Assembly (NCBI RefSeq): GCF_002000055.1
Contig: NZ_MVBD01000002.1
Span: 372,001 to 436,000, forward strand
Length of the DNA stretch: 64,000 nt
Direction of reading: 5' to 3'
Source of the DNA: Marinicella sediminis
Lineage (GTDB): Bacteria; Pseudomonadota; Gammaproteobacteria; Xanthomonadales; Marinicellaceae
Position 1 is the stretch's first letter, and each line of letters starts with the position of its first letter. This document shows, piece after piece, positions 20,677 through 30,237 of the stretch. The notes under the pieces were generated by a model. That model ran no database searches. It saw only the letters and a program-made list of their open reading frames with translations, and was not told the DNA's origin. The translations under genes and the position numbers were made by a program.

Positions 20677-21177
20677 ATGAATGACCACAGCACTTCTTCC
20701 GCACTGACCATCAGCCGACACCAGCACTCACTGGGCACTTATTTTAAATCCCTGAATGAAGAATGGCTGACACGCTTTTTTGTCATTGAACCTATCGATC
20801 AACAGGTGTTGTCTCACCCGGAAAAAATCATTCAGGAAGGGGGTCAGATTCTGTATGCCAAACTCGGACAACAGGTGGTGGGCTGTGTTGCTCTCAAACA
20901 CCACGGCAAAGGGGTTTTTGAGTTGACTAAAATGGCTGTCACAGCCCAGAGTCAGGCCAAAGGCATCGGTGCTGAACTGATGACCCAATGCATACAAGAG
21001 TTCGGTGAACTCGGTGGAAAACAACTGTATCTGGAATCACATTCTTCATTGGCACCAGCGATCAAACTCTACGAACGTTTTGGCTTTGTTCGCAAAGCCC
21101 ATCCATTTGAATCCGAATATCAACGCAGCGATTATTACATGTTATATCAACCTCAGGAATCTTTTGCGGATTCATGA
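20677..21177 (+). CDS. GNAT family N-acetyltransferase
   Basis: 166 residues. The acetyl-CoA binding motif is QAKGIGAELM, preceded by the strand LTKMAVTAQ and followed by LYLESHSSLAPAIKLYERFGF, the usual GNAT order. The substrate is unknown. The ATG has no clear ribosome-binding site. The 3' end overlaps the convergent GCS2-CBS gene by 25 bp. Confidence 0.85.
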   Translation: MNDHSTSSALTISRHQHSLGTYFKSLNEEWLTRFFVIEPIDQQVLSHPEKIIQEGGQILYAKLGQQVVGCVALKHHGKGVFELTKMAVTAQSQAKGIGAELMTQCIQEFGELGGKQLYLESHSSLAPAIKLYERFGFVRKAHPFESEYQRSDYYMLYQPQESFADS

Positions 21178-23096
21178 AGGTTGAGCTTCTTGCGATAGGC
21201 TTTCAGATCTGCCTCCAGTAACTGGCTGGCTATTTTGATCAGGTCATACTCGGTTATCACACCGACCAGCCGGTCATTTTCCACCACTGGCAAACAGCTG
21301 ACCCGTTTTTCACGCATGATTTGAATGGCTTCTACTGTGGTGGTTTTGGGGTTGGCTGAAATTGGATGATCGTTCATGATTTCGCTGATAGCAGTGGCTT
21401 TGTTGTTGTCACCATCCACCACCTTTTTCAGGATTGAGCGGTGTGAAACCAGTCCAACCAATTCGCCTTCATCATTTTCCACAGGCACGTGCCGCACCCG
21501 CTTCCAATCCATGATGCTGGCTGCCAGATCCATGGAATCATCCGGCCGCACCGTCAATAATTTAGTGGTCATGAACTGACCGACCAATAAAAAGCCGGCC
21601 CGCCAGTCCGTTCTTTTGTCAGCATGTGCCAGTGGCCATTGATGGATGGGGTTGTCCACTGCCTGCTGTTGATCCATTTCAGCCACAATGGACCTGACTT
21701 TTTCATCCGGGTGAATGTCCTTATCCATTTCAGTGATTGACCGTATGGCCCACTGTGCACCGGTTTGCTTGTTGTCTACCCGTTGAGCAATGATTGACAG
21801 GTATTTTTCAATGTCATCCTTATCCAGTCCGGATTGTCGTAATCCCCTGTCCGCTATGGGCAACAATTCATCCCTGATCAGCCGGGTGGCTGAAACACTG
21901 TCTCCATTGAGCCAGGTAAAATGGCATTCAAGACCCGTGCGACAGGCCTGTAAAAAGTTATTTCTGGCATGAGAAAAACGCATGTTGCTGGTGATGTCAT
22001 GATCACCCTGACTCATGCCAGACATCAAGCCAAAATAAAATGCTGAGTTGGCCACTTCATCAATCACCGAAGGACCAGACGGCAGCACCCGATTCTCGAT
22101 GCGCAGGTGAGGCACATTGTCCTTAACTCCATAGCAGGGCCGATTCCAGCGATATACGGTACCATTGTGTAGCATCAGGGCTTTGAGTTTCGGCATTTCA
22201 CCCGCCTGCACCATGGCCACCGGGTCCTCTTCATATTCAGATGTCAGCACCACTGAAAAACGAGAGATGTCGTCTCTGAACACATCCACAATACTTTCGA
22301 TCCATTCATTGCCAAAATGAACCCGCGGTTGGGTACCTCTTTTCTGATGGGTGGTAGAACGGGTGTCAATGGAATTTTGAAACACCGCTATTCTGGACTC
22401 ATGCCACAACCGGTAGTGATGGATCAACCCGGAATTCACAGCCAGTGCCATCAGCGGGCCGGTCACTGCCTGAGACAGGTTGTACATGTCCACAAATTCG
22501 TTACCGGATACCTGAAAATGCACCTGAAAACTGGTATTCATCGCTTCCAGTAAAAAATTATCATGGGTGACTGACAGTTCGTCCACGCCACGAATATCCA
22601 TTCTGAAATCAGAACCCCGTATTTCTTTTAAGCGGTCATTCAACTCATAGTATCGGTCGACTGGCGTGATGCTGTCCATGGTCAAATCCATTTGCCTCAA
22701 GGTTGGCAAAATGCCAGCCAGAATAATCCTGGAGTCATGCACACCGGCATGGTGACGGGCGATGGAAATGACTTCTTTGATCTCCTCTTCCATTTCCCGC
22801 AGGCATTTTCCGGTGAATTTCCTTGGCGTTAGATTGGCTTCAATATTAAACAGCGCAATCTCATTGGTAAACCGATCGTCATTGATGTCGTTGAGGATTT
22901 CTAGCGCTGTCAGATTGGGGCTGTAATCACCATCGGTGATGAACATTTCCTGCTCAGCCCCGATGCGTCTGGCCCCGGATTCGATCAAGCCCTGGTCAAT
23001 CATCAGTTCCAACGCCCTTAAATCATTCAGTACCGCGCGGGTAAACAACCGCTTGGCTTCGTTATCTCCCCCTCTGGAAATATTTTGTTCACCCAT
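21153..23096 (-). CDS. Glutamate-cysteine-ligase family 2 (GCS2)-like protein fused to CBS domains
   Basis: 647 residues. Residues about 15-400 resemble the GCS2 carboxylate-amine ligase family: IGAEQEMFI, NIEANLTPR, SFQVHFQVS, HYRLWHESRIAVFQNSID and LRIENRVLPSGPS. A linker is followed by two CBS domains at about 510-635 (MTTKLLTVRPDD, HVPVENDEGELVGLVSHRSIL, EIMNDHPISANPKTTTVEAI, RVSCLPVVENDRLVGVITEYDLI). GCS2 proteins form amide bonds with ATP (gamma-glutamylcysteine or related products), and CBS pairs often sense adenine nucleotides, so nucleotide-gated ligase activity is a reasonable inference. The substrate is unproven. 35 bp downstream of the SLC13 permease on the same strand. Confidence 0.85.
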   Translation of the reverse strand: MGEQNISRGGDNEAKRLFTRAVLNDLRALELMIDQGLIESGARRIGAEQEMFITDGDYSPNLTALEILNDINDDRFTNEIALFNIEANLTPRKFTGKCLREMEEEIKEVISIARHHAGVHDSRIILAGILPTLRQMDLTMDSITPVDRYYELNDRLKEIRGSDFRMDIRGVDELSVTHDNFLLEAMNTSFQVHFQVSGNEFVDMYNLSQAVTGPLMALAVNSGLIHHYRLWHESRIAVFQNSIDTRSTTHQKRGTQPRVHFGNEWIESIVDVFRDDISRFSVVLTSEYEEDPVAMVQAGEMPKLKALMLHNGTVYRWNRPCYGVKDNVPHLRIENRVLPSGPSVIDEVANSAFYFGLMSGMSQGDHDITSNMRFSHARNNFLQACRTGLECHFTWLNGDSVSATRLIRDELLPIADRGLRQSGLDKDDIEKYLSIIAQRVDNKQTGAQWAIRSITEMDKDIHPDEKVRSIVAEMDQQQAVDNPIHQWPLAHADKRTDWRAGFLLVGQFMTTKLLTVRPDDSMDLAASIMDWKRVRHVPVENDEGELVGLVSHRSILKKVVDGDNNKATAISEIMNDHPISANPKTTTVEAIQIMREKRVSCLPVVENDRLVGVITEYDLIKIASQLLEADLKAYRKKLNLHESAKDS

Positions 23097-23131
23097 AGCT
23101 CGCCTCTTTATGGTGGTGGTTTTCTTTTATT

Positions 23132-24976
23132 CTAATACAATTGATAGATCCAGGTCAGCATCCCAGTCAACATCGCCCAGGTAATGATGGTCAATGGCAC
23201 ACCCACTTTGACAAAATCAATGAACTTATAACCACCTGCATTCATCACCAGCAGGTTGGTCTGATAAGCCATCGGCGTGGCGTAACTGAGGTTGGCACCA
23301 AATAACACCGCCAGTACAAAGGGCTCTACAGGCATGCCAAGTCGCTGAGCAATACTCACCGCAATCGGTGTGCCAATCACTGCCGCGGCATTGTTGGAAA
23401 TGACATTGGTCATGATGGCCATTGAAAACATCAGGATTCCCAGTACCACCCCAGGTGCAAACCCCGAAGTCGATACCACAAATAAGTTAGCCAGGTAATC
23501 GGCGCCACCTGTGGCCATCAGAGCAGCACCCAGCGCCAATGAAGCCACAATAATGAAAATCACCTGAGCACTCAGTGCGTGGGTGGCATCACGCCAACGC
23601 AGGCAGCCGGTAGCAATCATCACGAAGCAACCCACCACCGCACTAATGGATATGGGCAGTATGTTGAAAGCCGCCAGTCCAACCACCGCGGCCATCACTG
23701 CCAGCGCCAACGGTGCTTTGCGGGTATGCGGTAATTCCTCACCACCATCCAGTACCAGCAACGAACCGGTGGTTTTGACCTCCTGGATCGCTTTATGGGT
23801 TCCCTGGACCAGCAATACATCGCCTGGTCTGAAGATGATGTCATCCATGCCTTTGGATGCTGCGGTGGTCTCCTTACCCTGCGAATGAACTGCCAATAGA
23901 GTCAGGCCATATTTACTGTTCAGCCTTGAATCACCGACCCGCACCCGGTCCAGCAGTGATCCGGAAGTGATCACCAGCTCGGCAATCGACTGATCCCCGG
24001 CCGACAATGGATGCGACTCATCCACCTGATGTTCACCGGTATACAGAGCACCACCCAGTTCCACTTCATATTCACGCAGGTTATCGGCCGTGTCACTGAC
24101 CACCAGGCGGTCTCCGGCTTTGATCACCACATCGGGTAATGTTGCAATGGACAAACCCTCGCCCCTGACAATTCGCTGGATTGAAATTTTGCCATCCACT
24201 TTGTCGCGTATTTCGGCCAGGGTTTTGCCATCAGCAAAGCCACCTTCATTGACGTGTATTTCTGCTGAAAACATCCTCGGCGAAGTGTCTTTCAATGGTG
24301 GTGAGCGGTCGGGCAGTATCCTCGGAACAATCAGCCACAGGTACAACACAGCCACAACCCCGGTGATGGTCACTGGCAACACGAAATCAAACATGCCAAA
24401 TTCAGGCACACCCAAGCCTTCAGCCACTTTCACCACCAACAGATTGGTTGAGGTACCAATGGTGGTGGCCATACCTCCCAGCAAAGTGGCCAGTCCCATC
24501 GGCATCAGGGTCCCTGCTGAAGACTGACCCGTACGCAGCGACACACTGATCAACACCGGTAACAACAACACCACAATCGGGGTATTGTTAACAAAAGCAC
24601 TGAGCACCGCTCCAGTCACCAGGGTCAGTAACAGCGACAACGAGGGGCTCATTTTCCAGATTTTTGCCAAATACCGGCCAATCGGCTCCATCGCACCGGT
24701 TCTGACCAATGCCTGACCAGCCACCATGAGGGCACATACCGCAATCAATGCTTCATTGCCAAACCCGAGGAAGAATGTTTTGATCGGGAAAATTGAACCG
24801 TCATTCAACTGATAGGGGAACACATGAAAGCCCAGGATTAGTGCACAGAGCACGAATAAACTGGATGTCTGCAACGGAATGCGGTCATTGGCAAACAAAA
24901 TCAGTGCCACCAATGTCAGTATCAACACCCCCAGTGAATGGGGTTGCAGGGTATTGGCTAAAACTTCAGATTCCAT
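23132..24976 (-). CDS. SLC13-type permease with RCK_C domains
   Basis: A 614-residue inner-membrane protein with two blocks of transmembrane helices (about 15-220 and 410-612) separated by a soluble part (about 225-400) that contains two TrkA-C/RCK_C domains (VKAGDRLVVSDTADNLRE and IFRPGDVLLVQGTHKAIQEV are their typical ends). The signature FVNNTPIVVLLLPV in the first block and VISNNAAAVIGTPIAVSIA in the second are the paired SNT/NNTP motifs of DASS/SLC13 sodium-coupled carriers. Family members move dicarboxylates, sulfate or similar anions; the one carried here cannot be told. Next to the GCS2-CBS gene and likely co-transcribed. Confidence 0.88.
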   Translation of the reverse strand: MESEVLANTLQPHSLGVLILTLVALILFANDRIPLQTSSLFVLCALILGFHVFPYQLNDGSIFPIKTFFLGFGNEALIAVCALMVAGQALVRTGAMEPIGRYLAKIWKMSPSLSLLLTLVTGAVLSAFVNNTPIVVLLLPVLISVSLRTGQSSAGTLMPMGLATLLGGMATTIGTSTNLLVVKVAEGLGVPEFGMFDFVLPVTITGVVAVLYLWLIVPRILPDRSPPLKDTSPRMFSAEIHVNEGGFADGKTLAEIRDKVDGKISIQRIVRGEGLSIATLPDVVIKAGDRLVVSDTADNLREYEVELGGALYTGEHQVDESHPLSAGDQSIAELVITSGSLLDRVRVGDSRLNSKYGLTLLAVHSQGKETTAASKGMDDIIFRPGDVLLVQGTHKAIQEVKTTGSLLVLDGGEELPHTRKAPLALAVMAAVVGLAAFNILPISISAVVGCFVMIATGCLRWRDATHALSAQVIFIIVASLALGAALMATGGADYLANLFVVSTSGFAPGVVLGILMFSMAIMTNVISNNAAAVIGTPIAVSIAQRLGMPVEPFVLAVLFGANLSYATPMAYQTNLLVMNAGGYKFIDFVKVGVPLTIITWAMLTGMLTWIYQLY

Positions 24977-25059
24977 ATAAGACAGGATTAGAGATGAGCT
25001 TAAAGTCTATCAAATTGGTAGATAAAAGTCATAAAAACATTTATCATGAAAAAGCCGGA

Positions 25060-25089
25060 TTGACATAAAACGGACACATTATGTGTCAA
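25060..25089. promoter_or_regulatory. Palindrome upstream of fadD
   Basis: GACACATTATGTGTC at 25073-25087 is a perfect palindrome (6-bp arms, TTA centre), nested within TTGACA (25060-25065) and TGTCAA (25084-25089). It lies about 120 bp upstream of the fadD ATG and 85 bp from the divergent permease start. The TTGACA could also serve as a -35, but no -10 sits at the right distance. Plausible repressor operator; the regulator is unknown and the site does not look like the E. coli FadR consensus. Confidence 0.4.
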
Positions 25090-25206
25090 CATAATAACGA
25101 TTAATTCTGCATCAAATGACAGTGGGGACTGACAAAAACACAGACATCAAGCATGACTCAGTGTCGCTCCGCACAGCTATCAACAACCACACAATTAAGG
25201 GGTGAT

Positions 25207-26865
25207 ATGACAACTGAAAGACCTTGGTTAAAGCAATACCGGCCCGGTGTTCCGGCTGAAGTGGGCGAACTGCCATACGAAACCGCAGCTGACATGATGA
25301 TTGATGCCTGCCAAAAGTATCAGACTCAGGATGCTTTCGTGAATTTTGGCAAGGCCATGACTTACCAGCAACTGGATGAATACAGTCAACAATTGGCGGC
25401 TTTTTTGCAGGCACATTTCAAAACCGGTGATTCAATTGCCATCATGATGCCCAATGTATTGCAATACCCCATCGCGGTATTGGGTATCCTGCGGGCAGGC
25501 ATGGTGGTGACCAATGTCAACCCTTTGTACACCCCAAGAGAACTTAAACATCAATTGAATGATGCAGCTGCCAAAGCCATCATTGTGATTGAAAATACCG
25601 CCTGTACGTTATCTGAGGTGATTGAAGAAACCGGTGTTCAACAGGTCATCACCGCCACCATCGGAGAAATGATTGGCGGTCTGAAAGGCAGCATCATGGA
25701 TTTCATGATCAAAAGGGTCAAGAAAATGGTGCCACCGTTTGATTTACCTGGTGCAATCACCTTCAAAGAAGCCCTCAAACAGGGTAAGTCTCTGGCTTAC
25801 ACACCTGTCAAGCGCACCCTGGATGACATTGCTTTTTTACAATACACAGGTGGCACCACTGGGGTTTCAAAAGGCGCCATGCTGACCAATCGCAACATGG
25901 TTTCCAACGTCACACAAACACGTTTATGGATTTCCAATGAGATTGTCGATGGTGATGAAATCATCATCACTGCATTACCGCTTTATCATATTTTTGCACT
26001 GACTGCTAACTGCCTGACTTTTTGCCAGTATGGGGCGAAAAACATCCTCATCACCAATCCCAGAGACATGCCTGGCTTTGTCAAGGAACTGGGACAGCAC
26101 AAATTCACCGTATTAACTGGCGTCAATACCTTATTCAACGGATTACTGAACACCCCTGGTTTTGATCAGCTGGACTTCTCATCATTCAAATTTGCCCTGG
26201 GTGGCGGCATGGCCGTTCAAAAAGCCACGGCGATGAAATGGAAGGAAGTCACCGGTGTAACCCTGGCTGAAGCCTATGGCTTAACAGAAACCTCTCCAGC
26301 CGCCTGTATGAACCTCATTCCGATGTCAGAATACAATGGCACCATCGGACTGCCAATTCCGTCCACCGAATGCCAGATACAAGACGATGACGGCAACCCC
26401 TTACCCATCGGTGAAGCCGGTGAACTGTGCATCAAAGGTCCTCAGGTGATGCTTGGGTATCTGAACCGTCCTGATGAGACTGCCAAAACCATCGTTGACG
26501 GATGGCTAAAAACCGGTGACATTGCTGTGATGGATGAGCAGGGCTATTTTAAAATAGTTGATCGTAAAAAAGACATGATTCTGGTTTCCGGTTTCAATGT
26601 TTTCCCCAATGAAATCGAAGATGCCGCTTGTCTGCATCCAGACATCATTGAATCTGCTGCCATCGGTTTACCGGATGAGAAATCGGGAGAAGTGGTTAAA
26701 CTATTTGTGGTTCGTGGATCAGAGGATCTCAACGAAAAAGATGTGATTGACCATTGCCGTGCCAATCTGACTGGCTACAAAGTCCCTAAACTGATCGAAT
26801 TCAGGGAAGAACTGCCCAAAAGCAACGTGGGCAAAATTCTTCGCAAAGACCTGAGACCTGATTGA
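25207..26865 (+). CDS. fadD: Long-chain fatty acid-CoA ligase
   Basis: ATP-dependent activation of fatty acids to acyl-CoA, the entry to beta-oxidation. 552 residues from MTTERPWLKQY; AAGGGG lies five bases upstream. ANL-superfamily motifs in order: LQYTGGTTGVSKGAM (A3 P-loop), LAEAYGLTETSP (A5), GWLKTGDIAVMDEQGYFKIVDRKKDMI (A7/A8) and SNVGKILRKDLR (A10 catalytic Lys). The whole pattern matches proteobacterial FadD. No other beta-oxidation gene is adjacent. Confidence 0.95.
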   Translation: MTTERPWLKQYRPGVPAEVGELPYETAADMMIDACQKYQTQDAFVNFGKAMTYQQLDEYSQQLAAFLQAHFKTGDSIAIMMPNVLQYPIAVLGILRAGMVVTNVNPLYTPRELKHQLNDAAAKAIIVIENTACTLSEVIEETGVQQVITATIGEMIGGLKGSIMDFMIKRVKKMVPPFDLPGAITFKEALKQGKSLAYTPVKRTLDDIAFLQYTGGTTGVSKGAMLTNRNMVSNVTQTRLWISNEIVDGDEIIITALPLYHIFALTANCLTFCQYGAKNILITNPRDMPGFVKELGQHKFTVLTGVNTLFNGLLNTPGFDQLDFSSFKFALGGGMAVQKATAMKWKEVTGVTLAEAYGLTETSPAACMNLIPMSEYNGTIGLPIPSTECQIQDDDGNPLPIGEAGELCIKGPQVMLGYLNRPDETAKTIVDGWLKTGDIAVMDEQGYFKIVDRKKDMILVSGFNVFPNEIEDAACLHPDIIESAAIGLPDEKSGEVVKLFVVRGSEDLNEKDVIDHCRANLTGYKVPKLIEFREELPKSNVGKILRKDLRPD

Positions 26866-27207
26866 CACATTGCGGTGCGTATTTGTTATCACAGCTACGC
26901 ACCCTACCCCCAAAAAGTTTATAATATGCGCTGTTTTTGAAGGGCTGAAGATTTGCTCTGCCGCCGATCTGGTCAAGTTAGGCTGCTGATGAAATCCAGG
27001 TGTGTAAATCCCATCAGGTACCATTGATGAATTGATCCACATACCCAAGCACCAGCAATCCAGCCGGATGAATGTTTGATCACTCGACATGATCACCACA
27101 GCCACCTTCATTTTTGGTAACCGTACGTGAATGACACACCGGGGTCATTCCATCATTAATCATGCCGCCTGAACCACTTCAGCGGCCGGGAAAGTGAATA
27201 CAAACAC
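26866..27207. other. 342-bp gap between fadD and tdh: inverted repeat and possible tdh promoter
   Basis: Just after fadD, GGTGCGTA (26874-26881) and TACGCACC (26896-26903) form a perfect 8-bp inverted repeat with a 14-base loop, but no T-run follows, so termination is doubtful. TATAAT at 26920-26925 could be a -10 box without a clear -35; it would leave a leader of about 275 bases before tdh. I looked for a glycine riboswitch, since tdh-kbl makes glycine, and did not see one. No supported ORF. Confidence 0.4.
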
Positions 27208-28230
27208 ATGAAAGCACTGGTCAAAAAACGCCCTGAAGAGGGCATCTGGATGGATGAAGTACCCATGCCGGAAATGGGGCACAACGATGTCCTGATCAAA
27301 GTCGAAAAAACCGCCATATGCGGTACCGACTTACACATTTACAAATGGGATGAGTGGTCTGCCAAAACCATCAAACCACCACTGGTTATCGGCCATGAAT
27401 TTGTTGGCCACATTGTTGATATGGGTAGCGAAGTAACCGGATATGAAGTTGGCCAGCGAGTCAGTGCTGAGGGTCACATCGTCTGTGGCGTCTGTCGCAA
27501 CTGCCGAGCCGGCACACCTCACCTGTGCCCCAACACTGAAGGCATCGGCGTAACCCGAAACGGAGCTTTTGCGGAATACCTCACCATGCCAGTACAAAAT
27601 CTATGGCCGGTGCCTGACAGCATACCATCGAAACTGGCGGCTTTTTTCGATCCATTTGGTAACGCCGCACACTGTGCACTTGAATACGACATGGTTGGTG
27701 AAGATGTTTTGATTACCGGGGCCGGACCCATCGGCATCATTGCCACTGGCATTTGTAAACACGTCGGTGCACGTAATGTGGTCATCACAGACGTCAATGA
27801 TTACCGCCTGTCACTGGCCGAAAAAATGGGCGCCACGCGCTGCGTCAATGTGACCAGGGAAAAACTTTCTGAAGTGATGCATGACATGAACATCACTGGA
27901 TTTGACCTTGGCATGGAAATGTCCGGCAACCCGATGGCATTCAACGACATGCTCGACAATATGTACAATGGGGGAAAAATCACCTTGCTGGGGATGTTAC
28001 CTGACAGCACTCAGATCAACTGGGACAACATCATTTTCAAAGGCCTGTCAGTGAAAGGCATTACTGGTCGGAAAATGTATGAAACCTGGTACAAGATGAC
28101 TCAATTACTGTTATCAGGCTTTCCTCTGGAACAAGCCCTCACCCATGAAATTCACATCGACAACTTCCAACAAGGATTTGACCTGATGGCCTCTGGCCAG
28201 TGTGGCAAAGTTGTCTGTAGCTGGAGCTGA
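27208..28230 (+). CDS. tdh: L-threonine 3-dehydrogenase
   Basis: Zinc-dependent, NAD-linked oxidation of threonine to 2-amino-3-ketobutyrate. 340 residues, the usual size. The catalytic zinc ligands are visible in CGTDLH and GHEFVGH, and the structural zinc cysteines in [15 protein letters not shown]. The Rossmann segment is [17 protein letters not shown]. The match to E. coli Tdh is close throughout (for example [15 protein letters not shown]). kbl follows after six bases, so the enzyme pair is co-expressed and the unstable intermediate can be passed on. Confidence 0.97.
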   Translation: MKALVKKRPEEGIWMDEVPMPEMGHNDVLIKVEKTAICGTDLHIYKWDEWSAKTIKPPLVIGHEFVGHIVDMGSEVTGYEVGQRVSAEGHIVCGVCRNCRAGTPHLCPNTEGIGVTRNGAFAEYLTMPVQNLWPVPDSIPSKLAAFFDPFGNAAHCALEYDMVGEDVLITGAGPIGIIATGICKHVGARNVVITDVNDYRLSLAEKMGATRCVNVTREKLSEVMHDMNITGFDLGMEMSGNPMAFNDMLDNMYNGGKITLLGMLPDSTQINWDNIIFKGLSVKGITGRKMYETWYKMTQLLLSGFPLEQALTHEIHIDNFQQGFDLMASGQCGKVVCSWS

Positions 28231-28236
28231 TGCACC

Positions 28237-29403
28237 ATGAAAAATTACTCAGAAATCATTCAAGACATAAAAGATGAAGGCTTGTATAAAAGTGAGCGAA
28301 TCATCACCAGCCCCCAATCCTCACACATAGAGTTGCCCGGCGGTCAGAAAGTCATCAACTTTTGTGCCAATAATTACCTGGGACTGGCTGATCATCCAGC
28401 GATCATAAAGGCCGCAAAAAAAGCCCTTGATACCCATGGTTTTGGCATGGCCTCAGTCAGATTCATCTGTGGCACCCAGGATTTACACAAAGAACTGGAA
28501 GATAAAATCAGCCAATTCTTTGGCACCGGTGACACCATCCTTTACACCTCCTGTTTTGATGCCAATGGCGGTTTATTCGAAACCATACTTGATCAAGAGG
28601 ATGCCGTGATCAGTGATGAACTGAACCACGCTTCTATCATCGATGGCGTGCGGCTTTGCAAAGCCCAGCGCCATCGCTACAAAAACAATGACATGGCTGA
28701 ACTGGAAGAAAAGCTGAAAGCCACTCAGGATTGTAAACAACGCCTGATCGTCACCGACGGTGTGTTCAGTATGGATGGCACCATCGCCAACCTGAAAGCC
28801 ATCACCGATCTGGCTGAACAATATGACGCCATGGTTGTGGTGGATGACTCACATGCCACCGGTTTTATCGGGGCCACCGGCAGGGGATCTGCTGAACTGG
28901 ATGGCGTGATGGACAAAGTGGATGTGTTCACTTCAACATTGGGTAAAGCCCTTGGCGGTGGCTCAGGCGGATTCACTACGGGCAAAAAAGAAATCATTGA
29001 ATTACTGCGCCAACGATCCAGGCCCTATCTGTTTTCCAACACCCTGCCCCCACCATTGGTAGCTGCCAGTATCAAAGTCTTTGACATTCTCAATGAGTCC
29101 ACTGAATTGCGTGACCAACTGGAACGCAACACCACTTATTTCAGAAAAAAAATCGTTGAACTTGGATACACCGTATCTGGTGACAATCATCCGATCACAC
29201 CTATCATGCTGGGTGATGCCAGACTGGCTAAGAACATGGCTGATCGCTTACTAGAGCTGGGCATTTATTGCATTGGCTTCAGTTATCCGGTGGTTCCAAA
29301 AGGCAAAGCCCGGATCAGGCTGCAAATTTCTGCCGCCCACTCGCAGAACGACTTGGACATCGCCCTGGATGCCTTTGCCCAGGTAAAAAAAGAATTTGTG
29401 TAA
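28237..29403 (+). CDS. kbl: Glycine C-acetyltransferase (2-amino-3-ketobutyrate CoA ligase)
   Basis: PLP enzyme that splits 2-amino-3-ketobutyrate with CoA into glycine and acetyl-CoA, completing threonine catabolism begun by Tdh. 388 residues. Alpha-oxoamine synthase landmarks: [33 protein letters not shown] and [15 protein letters not shown] with the PLP lysine. It ends four bases before the next gene, suggesting a three-gene transcript. Confidence 0.97.
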   Translation: MKNYSEIIQDIKDEGLYKSERIITSPQSSHIELPGGQKVINFCANNYLGLADHPAIIKAAKKALDTHGFGMASVRFICGTQDLHKELEDKISQFFGTGDTILYTSCFDANGGLFETILDQEDAVISDELNHASIIDGVRLCKAQRHRYKNNDMAELEEKLKATQDCKQRLIVTDGVFSMDGTIANLKAITDLAEQYDAMVVVDDSHATGFIGATGRGSAELDGVMDKVDVFTSTLGKALGGGSGGFTTGKKEIIELLRQRSRPYLFSNTLPPPLVAASIKVFDILNESTELRDQLERNTTYFRKKIVELGYTVSGDNHPITPIMLGDARLAKNMADRLLELGIYCIGFSYPVVPKGKARIRLQISAAHSQNDLDIALDAFAQVKKEFV

Positions 29404-29406
29404 ACC

Positions 29407-30237
29407 ATGAAAGGGCTGCGCATACCGGTTCTCACTTATCATGCCAACAACATCACCGGCACTGCTTATGCTGAAAATGACCACACGGCGCTGAAAACAG
29501 ACCTGAACACCCTTCATGAACATGGTTTTCAGGTCATACCGCTGTTGTGGGTGGCTGAATGGGTACAGGGAAAGCGCAACTTGGGTGAACTGAATAATGG
29601 CAAACTGGTAGCCATCAGCTGTGATGATGGCCTCAATCTTGATTATGAATCCGGAAATTTTCTTGACCAGGGTCAACAACCAGGTTTTTTTCAGATACTG
29701 CAATCCTTCATCGACGAGGTGGGTAAAGAACGTCAACCCCATGCGCACCTCACCAGTTTTGTCATTGCATCACCCAAAGCCAGACGAGCCATTGAGTCTC
29801 ATTCATTAGAGGGCCAGCAATTGATGTCAGATAAGTGGTGGAAAGCAGCCAGTGATTCCCCACTGTTCAGTATAGAAAATCACTCTTGGGACCACCGGCA
29901 TCCTGCCATTTATGATCACCGCGAGGCAGACTTCAGAAACATCAATTGTGAGACACTGGCTGATCAGCAAATACTGTTTGCCGGACAGCAAATCACCAAA
30001 AACACTGGCCTGGACTGCCAATTATTTTGCTTCCCATTTGGTCAATACAATGAATACCTGATCAAACAATACCTCCCTGAACAACAACAAAAGCACCAGC
30101 TGACTGGTGCTTTCAGTTGTGATCCCAAAGCGGTGACTCGGGACTCTAACCCTTGGTGTTTACCGCGGTTTGTCTGTGGACTGCACTGGCAGTCCACAGC
30201 TGATCTCACCCAACTGGTTCTGGGTATTACTGATTAG
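29407..30237 (+). CDS. Polysaccharide deacetylase-like protein
   Basis: 276 residues, no signal peptide, so probably cytoplasmic. A carbohydrate esterase 4-like pattern is visible: an N-terminal VLTYHANNI strand, AISCDDGLNLDYES (metal Asp motif, DDG in place of the usual FDDG), IENHSWDHRHP (the HxxxH-type metal motif) and CFPFGQYNEYLI (equivalent of the FRPPxG/FAYPYG motif). Catalytic layout therefore seems intact but divergent. It starts four bases after kbl with no obvious metabolic link to threonine. Its stop overlaps that of the convergent DUF1501 gene by 4 bp. Confidence 0.75.
   Translation: MKGLRIPVLTYHANNITGTAYAENDHTALKTDLNTLHEHGFQVIPLLWVAEWVQGKRNLGELNNGKLVAISCDDGLNLDYESGNFLDQGQQPGFFQILQSFIDEVGKERQPHAHLTSFVIASPKARRAIESHSLEGQQLMSDKWWKAASDSPLFSIENHSWDHRHPAIYDHREADFRNINCETLADQQILFAGQQITKNTGLDCQLFCFPFGQYNEYLIKQYLPEQQQKHQLTGAFSCDPKAVTRDSNPWCLPRFVCGLHWQSTADLTQLVLGITD

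Noticed and set aside
26719-27111. Minus-strand frame covering the end of fadD and the fadD-tdh gap
   Set aside because: Mostly antisense to fadD, no start signal and no family resemblance.
26866-27207. Glycine riboswitch upstream of tdh-kbl
   Set aside because: None of the conserved aptamer segments were found; only a hairpin and a weak promoter-like hexamer are visible.
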